Shown here: piece by piece, positions 27,923-37,593 of the stretch | Position numbering within the stretch: position 1 is the first letter of the stretch | How the letters are laid out: every line of letters starts with the position of its first letter | Assembly (NCBI GenBank): GCA_008501765.1 | Contig: QQUE01000012.1 | Span: 372,001-436,000, forward strand | Reading direction: 5' to 3' | DNA: 64,000 bases | Source: Calditrichota bacterium | GTDB taxonomy: Bacteria > Zhuqueibacterota > Zhuqueibacteria > Zhuqueibacterales > Geothermadaptataceae | The notes under the pieces: generated by a model | Database searches by the model: none | Told to the model about the DNA's origin: nothing | What the model saw: the letters and a program-made list of their open reading frames with translations, nothing else | Program-made: the position numbers and the translations under genes

Positions 27923-28417
27923 ATGAGAATTACGATTGATACAAATATATTAAAAAGAGCCTTTAATATAAATGAAGACTTCATTTATATTGAGATTATT
28001 ACACTTATTAAATCACATCTTTGTAAACTATGTATTGATCTGGAGCAAAATATTAAAAAAGAGTATGACAAAAATCTAAAAGGTAGTGCTCGATATGAAA
28101 CTTGGTGGAAAGAACTCAGAAAAGACAAACTTATTGATTATTGCAATGGGAATTTACCTAATAAACACACAAAAAGTTTAAGCAAACTGGGTTGCCATGA
28201 ACCAAGTGATCATATAATTATTGCCGTGGCTCTTCATTCTGATAAAATACTATTTACAGAAGATAGTGACATGGGAAAAGGAACAAAAGGGCATGTTCAA
28301 CCACACTGCCAAGCTTTAGTATATCTTACAAGTAACCTTGGCCTACGCGTATGTGATGCTAAAGAAGGCAAAGATCTTATTTTGAAAAACTTGAATAGCG
28401 TACCCAATATTCAATAG
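27923..28417 (+). CDS. PIN-domain-like nuclease
   Basis: A 164-aa protein beginning MRITIDTNIL, the first acidic strand of PIN nucleases, with HEPSDHIIIAVALHSDKILFTEDSDMGKG supplying the later Asp residues. It starts 1 bp after the ATPase stop and shares its AT-rich composition, so the two are probably an ATPase-nuclease pair similar in logic to OLD-, Septu- or PARIS-type systems, but with a PIN effector. RNA or DNA as target cannot be told. It could also be read as a toxin without an antitoxin. Confidence 0.65.
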   Translation: MRITIDTNILKRAFNINEDFIYIEIITLIKSHLCKLCIDLEQNIKKEYDKNLKGSARYETWWKELRKDKLIDYCNGNLPNKHTKSLSKLGCHEPSDHIIIAVALHSDKILFTEDSDMGKGTKGHVQPHCQALVYLTSNLGLRVCDAKEGKDLILKNLNSVPNIQ

Positions 28418-28460
28418 GGTATCACTTACAAATATTGTAAATGAACCAAGGAATAATATC

Positions 28461-30956
28461 ATGCACCTCCCCACACACAAAAACCCAACCCTCAACGCAG
28501 AATGCACAGCCTCCGCGCCCTACAACTTTATCCCCTTGCCAGAAAACCTGGTAAAAGCGGTTGAAAACGCAAATGATCTACCTGACCAAAACCAATTTCA
28601 CGACAAACGCAAATCCGGCTATTTCGATGTCACTTTGAACGTTATGTCACCATTGTATGTGCGCCATGGTTTGCCTTTGAAAGCATTCCTCAAGCAGGAA
28701 GATGAAGCAGAAAAGAATAAAAGCTTCCGCAAGCGCATCAAAAACAAGCCGGAATTTTTCTACACACAAGATAAAGACAATCCTGTTATTCCCGGCAGCA
28801 GTTTGCGCGGTATGTTACGGCATTTTCTCGAAGCGGTAAGTTATGGGAAATTTGATCAAGTTATGAATTCGCCCAAAGTGTTTATTCGCGCAGTGGCGGC
28901 AGAAGGTGATGATCCGCTCAAACAGCCTTATATTGATGTCATTGGCAATATGGCTAAAAAAGTACAAGCCGGTTATTTAATCAAACATAAAAATGAGTGG
29001 TTCATTCAACCTGCTAGACGGCCATCTAATGAGAACCTTAGAGGCGAAGGAGCTTTCCTGAAATTAAAAGAAGAATACATTGAGAACGGTGCAATTCCAG
29101 GTCTTCTTAGGCTCAATGATTCCGATTACAAACCGCAATATTATGACATATTTTTCGATGCGGATACCGTTGAAGGGCAAGACGGACGCCCTCGTACAAA
29201 AATGACAAATATCGGAACAGCAGATAACAATCAATCGCACAGTGGCGTTTTAGTCTGCACCGGCAACATGAAAGAAACTGGTGGAGAAACGGAATCTCCT
29301 CGCAAAACTTTTGCAATCGTTCTCCCGCCGGATAGCAAAGCCAAGTCAATCCCGATCCATCCACAGGCCATTAAAGACTATTGCGATGCCCTCACCGATT
29401 TTCAAAAAGAAGATCCTTTTAAAGCGGATTTGGGTGTTCTGAAACACAGACGCCCTGTTTTCTATGTGAATACACCCGATCAGATTTGCTATTTTGGCCA
29501 TTGCCCCAATTTTCGCATTCCTGATATTGGTGAACCCGGAGAACGCCCTCGAACTCCTGCCGATTTCGTGCCTCAGGAACTGCGTAATCCCACCGACATC
29601 GACTACGCCGATGCTATTTTCGGATACACCAAAGCTGTGAAAGAAAAAGGCAAAAAACGCGCTTACGCCAGTCGAATTTCCGTGGGCGATGCCAAACTTG
29701 TCGAAGGCCAATCCGATATCTGGCTGCCGCAAAAAACTATCGTGCCACCCGTGCTCGCCTCACCAAAACCGACGACCTTCCAGCATTATTTGACACAGAA
29801 AAACTCAAACAACAAGGCCAGACTTTTTCACTATGGCAGCAAACCCGTGCAAGAAACCGTGATCCGCGGCTACAAATTTTACTGGCATAAAGCAAAGGAT
29901 AAAGATCCTGCAAAAAACGATTTCACCAAGCAAATTAATGAGACGCCTGAAAATTTACGCAAAATTGAAGATGAAGTGAAAGAAACGCAGCACACACAAT
30001 TCGAACCCGTGAAGCCGGGAACAGCATTCTCATTCCGCATCCGTTTCGAAAATCTCTCTGATCGTGAGCTCGGCGCTTTGTGCTGGGCATTGCATCCGTT
30101 CGGTGAAGAAAATCAGGACTACTGCCATCACCTGGGAATGGGCAAACCTTTCGGTATGGGCTCCGTGAAACTCACCGCCACACTGCATTTAACCGACCGT
30201 GTCGAACGTTACACCAATCTCTTTAAAAATGAGGGTTGGCATTCGGGTGAAACTGAAAGTGCGAAAGATTTATCTGATAGGGTGATTTTGCAGAATCTCG
30301 TTATGCCGTTTGAAAACCATGTAATGGATGTTCTTAAACCAGACTGCCAAAACATGCATGAACTCGAACGCATCGGCATGCTGCTCAAAATGCACGAATG
30401 GCCAGGCTATGCGCCAAAGCTGCAACTTGATAAAAACAACCGTGTTTTCGATAGACGTCCGAATACGCGCTACATGACCATTGAGCTGCCAAATGAAAGA
30501 GAAGCGAGAGATAAAAACGAATATAAAAATCGCCCGGTTTTGCCAACACCGGCAAAGTTTGGGACGTTTAATGCCAGCGCTCAACCAAAAGAATTTATGG
30601 ATTTTCAAAGCGAGCAGATGGAGAATTATAAATCAATTCCACAGCAAAACGACAGTAAAAAAGATTTACAGTCAGGAAGTGAAGCGGCTGCTATTCTTAA
30701 AAAAGCAAATCGGGAATTAAAAGCAGCTCAATCAGGGAAGAACAAAACAGGACTACGAAACGGTGCTATATTAAAAGCAAGAATAGAAAAAGTTAAACCG
30801 GATACCATTGAAGTCTCGCTCCCCAAAGTGGAATCCAGTGAAAATTTTTCAACCAGGAAAAAAAATAAATGGCGGCCATATGCGGTTGGTCAACATATTA
30901 GAATGAAGATCACTATAAACCAACAGGGCAAGGTAACACGCGTGGACGAAGTGTAA
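28461..30956 (+). CDS. Second large RAMP protein (TIGR03986-like) with OB-like tail
   Basis: An 831-aa paralogue of the cold-shock RAMP: APYNFIPLPENLVKA, MSPLYVRHGLPL, VIPGSSLRGMLRHFLEA, FGHCPNFRIP, FQHYLTQ and HLGMGKPFGMGSV in the same order. The C-terminal ~70 residues (GAILKARIEKVKPDTIEVSLP...VGQHIRMKITINQQGKVTRV) look like a small OB/S1-like domain; there is no cold-shock domain here. It comes after the ATPase-PIN pair, so that pair sits between two duplicated RAMP genes. Confidence 0.8.
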   Translation: MHLPTHKNPTLNAECTASAPYNFIPLPENLVKAVENANDLPDQNQFHDKRKSGYFDVTLNVMSPLYVRHGLPLKAFLKQEDEAEKNKSFRKRIKNKPEFFYTQDKDNPVIPGSSLRGMLRHFLEAVSYGKFDQVMNSPKVFIRAVAAEGDDPLKQPYIDVIGNMAKKVQAGYLIKHKNEWFIQPARRPSNENLRGEGAFLKLKEEYIENGAIPGLLRLNDSDYKPQYYDIFFDADTVEGQDGRPRTKMTNIGTADNNQSHSGVLVCTGNMKETGGETESPRKTFAIVLPPDSKAKSIPIHPQAIKDYCDALTDFQKEDPFKADLGVLKHRRPVFYVNTPDQICYFGHCPNFRIPDIGEPGERPRTPADFVPQELRNPTDIDYADAIFGYTKAVKEKGKKRAYASRISVGDAKLVEGQSDIWLPQKTIVPPVLASPKPTTFQHYLTQKNSNNKARLFHYGSKPVQETVIRGYKFYWHKAKDKDPAKNDFTKQINETPENLRKIEDEVKETQHTQFEPVKPGTAFSFRIRFENLSDRELGALCWALHPFGEENQDYCHHLGMGKPFGMGSVKLTATLHLTDRVERYTNLFKNEGWHSGETESAKDLSDRVILQNLVMPFENHVMDVLKPDCQNMHELERIGMLLKMHEWPGYAPKLQLDKNNRVFDRRPNTRYMTIELPNEREARDKNEYKNRPVLPTPAKFGTFNASAQPKEFMDFQSEQMENYKSIPQQNDSKKDLQSGSEAAAILKKANRELKAAQSGKNKTGLRNGAILKARIEKVKPDTIEVSLPKVESSENFSTRKKNKWRPYAVGQHIRMKITINQQGKVTRVDEV

Positions 30957-31096
30957 CCAATATAAGAGAATGCCATCGAATCGCCGATTTACCGCACCTG
31001 TGGCAAGCAGGAGATCAGTGTACACCTTCATCAAATTTGAGAGAGCTTAATAATATCAAATACCTGAATTAACATATTTGGAGATCACAAAACACT

Positions 31097-31498
31097 ATGG
31101 ATGTATTTAATGTTTTCGCTGGAATGGCCAGTATAATTGGTACAGGATTCGCTCTCGGTGCTTGGCTTAAAGCACGTGAAATTGATAAAAAGATGAAAGC
31201 AAAAGAGGAGCGACTAAATAGAAAGATAACCGTTGCACTTCAAGTCGGTGGAAAGACCTATGATTTGCCTTTCAAATTCCGAAGAGCTGAATTTACTCGA
31301 GCAGAGATTCTTGGAAGAATTGGCATGATTCCTACGAAAAATCCAAAACAACGATTTGAATTAACTTACACGAATACTTCCAAATTTCTTGAGAGAGTTA
31401 ATCAAATCAATGACGAAGGCGGTGAATCAATATTTGTCATTCCATGCTCTGATGAAGAATTCGATCAATTTAATTTTGATGCAAACAAAGTATTTTAA
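31097..31498 (+). CDS. Small membrane protein of unknown function
   Basis: A 133-aa protein with one predicted N-terminal membrane helix (residues ~3-24, VFNVFAGMASIIGTGFALGAWL), a charged helical linker rich in Lys and Glu, then a ~90-residue soluble domain. I do not recognise a family. It lies between the second large RAMP gene and cas6, on the same strand. Its place in the operon suggests a CRISPR ancillary role, possibly linking the response to the membrane. Confidence 0.55.
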   Translation: MDVFNVFAGMASIIGTGFALGAWLKAREIDKKMKAKEERLNRKITVALQVGGKTYDLPFKFRRAEFTRAEILGRIGMIPTKNPKQRFELTYTNTSKFLERVNQINDEGGESIFVIPCSDEEFDQFNFDANKVF

Positions 31499-31510
31499 AA
31501 GGCCAAACCC

Positions 31511-32362
31511 ATGCCCTCACTCCTCTCCCTCATCTTCCCTCTGACAGCAGAAGCCGACACCACATTCCCCGTCGATGGCGGGCGCATACTGCAAGGTACG
31601 TTTCTCAACTGGCTGCAGCAGGAAGAGCCGGAACTGGCGGCCAAACTGCACGCCGACAACCGCATGCGGCCCTACACCATTTCGCCGATGCTGGGTGTGC
31701 GCGAGCATAAAAACCACCGCTTTGTTCTTAAAAAAGGTGACGAAGCATGGTTTCGCCTCAGCGGACTCGAGCCGGAATTTAACGCCAAAGTTTTGGCAAT
31801 GGCGGAGCAACTTGGACACGGTCCGCAACCGGACGATACGCGTATTCAGCCCGGAAAGCCGCTCTTTAAGCCGCAGGAGCATACTTTAGCCGCGAGCCTG
31901 GACGCAGACACCTTTTCTCAACAACTTGCTGCAGAAGCAGAACAGCGCAGTTTACCCTACGATGTCAGTCTGCAATTTTTAACGCCCACGTGTTTTATGG
32001 ACGATGGCATTTCCGTGCCCCTGCCGATACCGCGCATGGTCTTTGCCGGATTGGCCAACCGCTGGCAAATGAGCGCGCAACAACCGCTGCCTATTGAAGA
32101 CGGCGACTATCTGCTCGATAAAATTCATATCGCCTGGGCGCGTTTGAGCACCCGCGCCGTAATCAATGAAAAATTTCGCCGGGTGGGTTTTGTCGGCACA
32201 ATTCGATTTGCAATTGCACCGAAAATGCCTTACATTTACCGGTACACACTGCACCTGCTGGCGCGACTGGCGTTTTTCACTGGCGTTGGTTCCTACACAA
32301 CTGTCGGTATGGGACAAACCCAGATTGAAGACAGTGCAAAGAAACGTAATGACAAATTGTAG
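31511..32362 (+). CDS. cas6: Cas6 endoribonuclease
   Basis: A 283-aa Cas6-type RAMP. The N-terminus has LQGTFLNWLQQEEPELAAKLHAD and RPYTISPMLG, and the C-terminus has YTLHLLARLAFFTGVGSYTTVGMGQTQIE, the Gly-rich loop typical of Cas6. It would cut pre-crRNA at the base of the repeat hairpin and leave an ATTGAAAC tag. It is the last gene before array 1. Confidence 0.85.
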   Translation: MPSLLSLIFPLTAEADTTFPVDGGRILQGTFLNWLQQEEPELAAKLHADNRMRPYTISPMLGVREHKNHRFVLKKGDEAWFRLSGLEPEFNAKVLAMAEQLGHGPQPDDTRIQPGKPLFKPQEHTLAASLDADTFSQQLAAEAEQRSLPYDVSLQFLTPTCFMDDGISVPLPIPRMVFAGLANRWQMSAQQPLPIEDGDYLLDKIHIAWARLSTRAVINEKFRRVGFVGTIRFAIAPKMPYIYRYTLHLLARLAFFTGVGSYTTVGMGQTQIEDSAKKRNDKL

Positions 32363-33105
32363 CGTCTAACACTGAATCGCAGTTGAATAAAATAAAATTG
32401 AATGTTAGGATATTTAGAAAGTGATACAAATTTTAAGAAACAGGCAATTCAACATTCTGTTTTTCAATAAATTAGCAATAGTGTGGTTATGCGGTGATAA
32501 AAATTGTGAAGATGAAGAAAAATGTCAGCATGTCAGCGACTGACTCCGGTTTCCGGGTCTGCAAAAACAAAGACTTGCAGAGGCTTTTTGCAAACACCTG
32601 CCCCTGCATTTTGTCACTGAAGAAAAATAATCATTTTAGATGAACTGGAACTGCAGTTTAATTTATTTAAATTCAAGGTGTTATGCGAATTGAGCAAAAG
32701 AGAAAAAAATACGAAAATGGCACTTTTTTGATACCTGAGAAAACTGTACCGGATCGTACACAGAATAACAACAGGAGCTAACTCTCTATTTTTTTGAATA
32801 TTATCAACAATTTTAATGGCTCAAAAAACAGGGCATATTAAATTATTATTTTTATAGAGTTTAACATATTTTCGACCAAACACCTGTTTGTAACGCATTT
32901 GTAACAGCGGAATTTGGCTATGTAACACATTGTAAAAATAGAAGGTTAACAACAAAACAGGTGACAAGTTAATTAAAATAAAGGCAGTTAACAGCTGAGA
33001 AAGGAGTCGGATGCGAAAAAACACATGGCCGCAACAGCAGGTGTTTGAAATGGTCAAAAATGGTCTTTTAAAAACAAGAGTTTATGCTAGCAAAAAACGG
33101 CGACA
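32363..33105 (+). promoter_or_regulatory. Leader of CRISPR array 1
   Basis: A 743-bp AT-rich non-coding stretch between cas6 and the first repeat. From about 32520 onward it is homologous to the region before array 2: aatgtcagca, a tttgtcac block, gtaccggatcgtac exactly 360 bp before the first repeat, cacctgtttg ~225 bp before it, caggtgacaa ~148 bp before it, and a near-identical last 35 bp. It should contain the array promoter and the integration signals. Confidence 0.75.
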
Positions 33106-34835
33106 GGCCGAACAGGCAGGAAAGCACGCAGTGCATTGAAACTTTAGTAAACTTAAAGCCGCCTCTTTTATCAAAGCGGCCGAACAGGCAGGAAAGCACG
33201 CAGTGCATTGAAACAAGTGTAATTGAGAGAAGAAGTGGGTGTGTCGAGGCCGAACAGGCAGGAAAGCACGCAGTGCATTGAAACCTTTTAAGTAGTCCCA
33301 AATCAAGCGATTCTTCAAGGCCGAACAGGCAGGAAAGCACGCAGTGCATTGAAACTCTCATTAAAAACTGAAAGCCAAAATACTTGTTTAGGCCGAACAG
33401 GCAGGAAAGCACGCAGTGCATTGAAACTCATGCCATCAAAGGCACTAGTCGACACAGTGCGGCCGAACAGGCAGGAAAGCACGCAGTGCATTGAAACCCA
33501 TAGTACCCGGAACAGCGCCAGGAAGAGTCAGGCCGAACAGGCAGGAAAGCACGCAGTGCATTGAAACGTTTGATAGCTGATACTACTCAGGCTGAGATTG
33601 GCCGAACAGGCAGGAAAGCACGCAGTGCATTGAAACTTTTATTTGTTTGACCTAGCCTGATAAGATCGAGGCCGAACAGGCAGGAAAGCACGCAGTGCAT
33701 TGAAACTCAGATACTCACCACTGGCACTAGCAGTTTTCGGGCCGAACAGGCAGGAAAGCACGCAGTGCATTGAAACTTATACCTTCATTCGGCAACATAC
33801 CCGGTGTATTTAGGCCGAACAGGCAGGAAAGCACGCAGTGCATTGAAACATAACCTTCTAAATACGAGAGTTTGATGAAACTGGCCGAACAGGCAGGAAA
33901 GCACGCAGTGCATTGAAACGAATCCCAAAAGCAAGGCATTGCTTATAATATAGGCCGAACAGGCAGGAAAGCACGCAGTGCATTGAAACATTTTCAGACC
34001 AACACTTGCGTCGTCGTTGACCTGGCCGAACAGGCAGGAAAGCACGCAGTGCATTGAAACTTACTATTTGGGATTTTTCGGTTCCATCAGACAAAGGCCG
34101 AACAGGCAGGAAAGCACGCAGTGCATTGAAACAAAAGGAGAACTTAATTTATACTCTGTAGAGAGGGCCGAACAGGCAGGAAAGCACGCAGTGCATTGAA
34201 ACTATTTTCAAACATGAATTCCTCCATAAATATTATGGCCGAACAGGCAGGAAAGCACGCAGTGCATTGAAACAATCGTTGTCGGCGTGTTCTTTGGGTT
34301 GTTATAAGGCCGATCAGGCAGGAAAGCACGCAGTGCATTGAAACATTCACCGATTCCATTTCCATCCGCTCCAACTCGGCCGATCAGGCAGGAAAGCACG
34401 CAGTGCATTGAAACCCACGCCGCGGCAGTAGTTTTCAGTGTCGTCAGGCCGATCAGGCAGGAAAGCACGCAGTGCATTGAAACTTATCCCCTGGTTGAAA
34501 GCTGTATTCAAACTCAGGCCGATCAGGCAGGAAAGCACGCAGTGCATTGAAACAATTGTACTCTTACTGTTCCAATCACGATCACCGGCCGATCAGGCAG
34601 GAAAGCACGCAGTGCATTGAAACATATGGCGACCGTTCGGGAGAATAGAGCAAACTGGCCGATCAGGCAGGAAAGCACGCAGTGCATTGAAACTTTACAG
34701 AAACAGGAGTTTTTCCAATATATTCTGGGCCGAACAGGCAGGAAAGCACGCAGTGCATTGAAACTTGTAACTGACAAATCCTGATCGACAACTTCAATGG
34801 CCGAACAGGCAGGAAAGCACGAAGTACAATCAAAA
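33106..34835 (+). CRISPR. CRISPR array 1: 25 repeats of 37 bp, 24 spacers
   Basis: The repeats begin ggccgaacag and end attgaaac; spacers are about 32-36 bp. Within the repeat gcac-gca-gtgc can form a short hairpin just before the 8-nt tag. Repeats 1-17 carry gaacagg, repeats 18-23 (34308-34693) carry gatcagg, and repeats 24-25 return to gaacagg. The last repeat (34799-34835) is degenerate at its 3' end, as expected at the leader-distal end. Orientation follows from the leader on the left and the attgaaac end. Confidence 0.98.
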
Positions 34836-35735
34836 AGCAATTAAAAATTGAAAATGGAAAATTAAAAATTAGGTGATCTGGGCCGCTCACAATTTGCGTG
34901 CATTTCTTGATCTTCATTTTACATTTTTAATTGTGCATTTTTAATTCCGAAGGCCGGCAGGAAAGCACGAAGTACAATCAAAAAGCAATTAAAAATTGAA
35001 AATGGAAAATTAAAAATTAGGTGATCTGGGCCGCTCACAATTTGCGTGCATTTCTTGATCTTCATTTTACATTTTTAATTGTGCATTTTTAATTCCGAAG
35101 GCCGGCAGGAAAGCACGCAGTGCAATCCAAAAGCAATTAAAAATTAAAAATGGAAAATTAAAAATTAGGCGATGTGAGCCGCTCAAAATTTGCGCGCTTT
35201 TTTTGATCTTCATTTTGCATTTTGCATTTTTAATTCCGAAGGCCGGCAGGAAAGCACGATGTGCAGTTGAAGAGCAAGTAAAAATTAAAAAATGGAAAAT
35301 TTAAAATTAGGTGATCTGGGCCGCTCACAATTTGCGTGCTTTTCTTGATCTTCATTTTACATTTTTAATTGTGCATTTTTAATTCCGAAGGCCGGCAGGA
35401 AAGCACGAAGTGCAATCAAAAAGCAATTAAAAATTAAAAATGGAAAATTAAAAATTAGGTGATCTGGGCCGCTCACAATTTGCGTGCTTTTCTTGATCTT
35501 CATTTTACATTTTTAATTGTGCATTTTTAATTCCGAAGGCTGGCAGGAAAGCACGCAGTGCAATCCAAAAGCAATTAAAAATCAAAAATGGAAAATTTAA
35601 AATTAGGCGATCTGGGCCGCTCACAATTTGCGTGTTTTTTTTGATCTTCATTTCGCATTTTGCATTTTTAATTCCGAAGGCTGGCAGGAAAGCACGCAGT
35701 GCAATCCAAAAGCAATTAAAAATGGAAAATTAAAA
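34799..35735 (+). repeat. Degenerate CRISPR repeats alternating with AT-rich hairpin units
   Basis: Seven shortened repeats (ggccggcaggaaagcacg…) start at 34799, 34952, 35100, 35241, 35390, 35538 and 35679, 141-153 bp apart. Between them lie near-identical ~115-bp blocks: a left arm (gcaattaaaaattgaaaatg…), a GC-containing centre (gatctgggccgctcacaa) and a right arm (cattttacatttttaattg…) that is roughly complementary to the left. This is a tandem amplification at the array end, not a functional spacer set, because the inserts are alike. Confidence 0.85.
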
Positions 35736-35750
35736 ATGGGGGTGGATGTT

Positions 35751-36104
35751 ATGAAAGAGAATGTGATTCGCGATAAATCTTTTTCTTTGGCGAAAAATGT
35801 TCTTCAACTCATTTCAAAATTGCCTGCAAATTCACAAGGATTTGTTCTTAGCAACCAGCTCGGACGTGCCGGAACATCCGTTGGCGCTAATGTGGAAGAA
35901 GCAATAGCGGCATTTAGCAAAGCCGATTTCAGGCATAAAATGAGTATCGCACTAAAAGAGGCCCGCGAAACCAATTACTGGCTGCGATTAATTCATGAGA
36001 CACAACTCATCCAAACGGAAAATTTACATTCGACAATTTCGGAGAGTGAAGAAGTCATGCGCATTCTTGGCGCTATCGTGAAATCATCAAGCCCGAACAA
36101 TTGA
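35751..36104 (+). CDS. Four-helix-bundle protein (23S rRNA intervening-sequence protein family)
   Basis: A 117-aa protein. ENVIRDKSFSLAKNVLQLI, FVLSNQLGRAGTSVGANVEEA, KMSIALKEARETNYWLRLI match the TIGR02436/S23 four-helix-bundle family. It starts after a GGGGGTGG site. The AT-rich left arm of the preceding repeat units lies just upstream (35710-35738), and the right arm (cattttacatttttcattgtgc…) follows its stop at 36126-36160, so the gene appears to sit inside one hairpin unit. Function unknown; the family is often found in rRNA intervening sequences and at mobile loci. Confidence 0.85.
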   Translation: MKENVIRDKSFSLAKNVLQLISKLPANSQGFVLSNQLGRAGTSVGANVEEAIAAFSKADFRHKMSIALKEARETNYWLRLIHETQLIQTENLHSTISESEEVMRILGAIVKSSSPNN

Positions 36105-36650
36105 GCTATAATATCTGTTTCTTATCATTTTACATTTTTCATTGTGCATTTTTAATTGCACCACCTTTGGTCGCGTAATTAATGTAACGATCAAACTCTA
36201 CTGGGGAATTTTTCCAGCCACTGCGCTGTTACCACGAAAGACGAGCAATCCCGCAGTGAAATGGATATTTCTGATGAATCGCCCCTTCTAAATCCGGTAC
36301 ACAACGGAGTTTCACCCTTGAATTTCCAGTGAAAACCGAACCTGAATCTCCTTCCGATCCGCGAATTTTTTACATTTTTATTTTCAATCGTTTTGCTTTG
36401 TGAAGACCGGCATACAGTCCGCAGTGTTCCACACTCACAGCAACAGCACTTTCATGAATTGAACATCTCCGGTCCGATCTCCGGCGAGCTCCTGTAATTT
36501 GAGGAGCATCGATTTGCACCTGCGCCCTGCAACGACTTTAAATCACAGAGTTTCCGCCATCTGGTTAATCAAATGTGGAAAACAAACAATCGCTGCATCT
36601 GTTTGTTTTCCACCAAACCGCAACTTACTTTTGAAACAAAGGAGTATCTG
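36105..36650. other. Intergenic region with no supported gene
   Basis: After the AT-rich right arm at 36126-36160 there is about 490 bp without a reading frame I can support. An aaaggag site precedes the next gene. Confidence 0.5.
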
Positions 36651-37496
36651 ATGCTTCCCAAGAAAAATCGAAAGTATGTTAGCCAACTTGCTCAATGGGC
36701 ACGTGAACCGGAGAACCGAGAACATTTGAATGTGATTAACGGGCTGCTGCAAACGGAACTAACAGCATGGATGACTGAAATTGCAAAGCGTTACTACATC
36801 CGCGGACTCAGAAAAAAACAGGGAGTTGATAGAACTGAATTCGCTCATTTATGTACAACAAAACTACTGGGTTACATGGATGAACATCCTGACAGTATGC
36901 AGGATAATTTACTCACCGATAAAGACCTCGAGTATTTTCTCCGGCGTTTAGCCCGAAACATGGCGACCGATCTTTTAAGAAAAAAAGAAAATATTTATTT
37001 CGACCTTATGGATGATTTCTCTTCCCTTGAAGGTAAATTGCGCCATTCTTACACGCGATTATCCGCTGATCTGGATCCGATTCATATTATTCTCAATGCC
37101 TGGCCGGCGCTCCATTACGAACTCGTCAATTTACCGAAAATCATGCATGATTTTCTCGAATCCCTGCGTCTAAAACGCAAATCGATTCGTATACGGAACG
37201 TGGCAGCCGCTCTTCTCACTTATTGTCGCAGTGAGGGCGAACGCAACCATATATTCTGTTATTGGCTTCTTGCCTGGATTTTATTTAGAGGAGGAAGGCT
37301 TTATAAGGATTTAAAAGTGTGGCTGCGAACTCGATTTCCAAATCATAAATATTCTGCTATCATCAGCCAGATAACGCAACTCAGAAAAAAGTTTAAAACA
37401 TATCTGCGTGAGAATGATTTGCATGATTGGGTCCATTGGCTGACGAGTGATTTTACCCACAGTGAAGAGCCACCGCCAATATCTGTACTTGCTTAA
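36651..37496 (+). CDS. Unrecognised protein with weak sigma-70-region-2-like segment
   Basis: A 281-aa soluble, mainly helical, basic protein from ATG 36651 with a good aaaggag site. The segment DKDLEYFLRRLARNMATDLLRKK resembles the region-2 helix of ECF sigma factors (…ARN.A.DLLRK), and a basic C-terminal helix pair (KDLKVWLRTRF, SQITQLRKKFKTYL) could be a DNA-binding unit. Both are suggestions only. It begins a same-strand series leading to RT, cas1 and cas2. Confidence 0.5.
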   Translation: MLPKKNRKYVSQLAQWAREPENREHLNVINGLLQTELTAWMTEIAKRYYIRGLRKKQGVDRTEFAHLCTTKLLGYMDEHPDSMQDNLLTDKDLEYFLRRLARNMATDLLRKKENIYFDLMDDFSSLEGKLRHSYTRLSADLDPIHIILNAWPALHYELVNLPKIMHDFLESLRLKRKSIRIRNVAAALLTYCRSEGERNHIFCYWLLAWILFRGGRLYKDLKVWLRTRFPNHKYSAIISQITQLRKKFKTYLRENDLHDWVHWLTSDFTHSEEPPPISVLA

Positions 37497-37593
37497 CTGG
37501 TTTTTTCTTTCTATCAAATGAGCCATTCGCTTTTAAAACTTCGAAAAAACGGATGGGGTTGGAAAAACAACAAATTATGCAAAAGGGATTCTT

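Noticed and set aside
34799-35735. Continuation of array 1 as functional CRISPR with long spacers
   Set aside because: The inserts are nearly identical and about 115 bp long, and the repeats have lost internal bases and the attgaaac tag.
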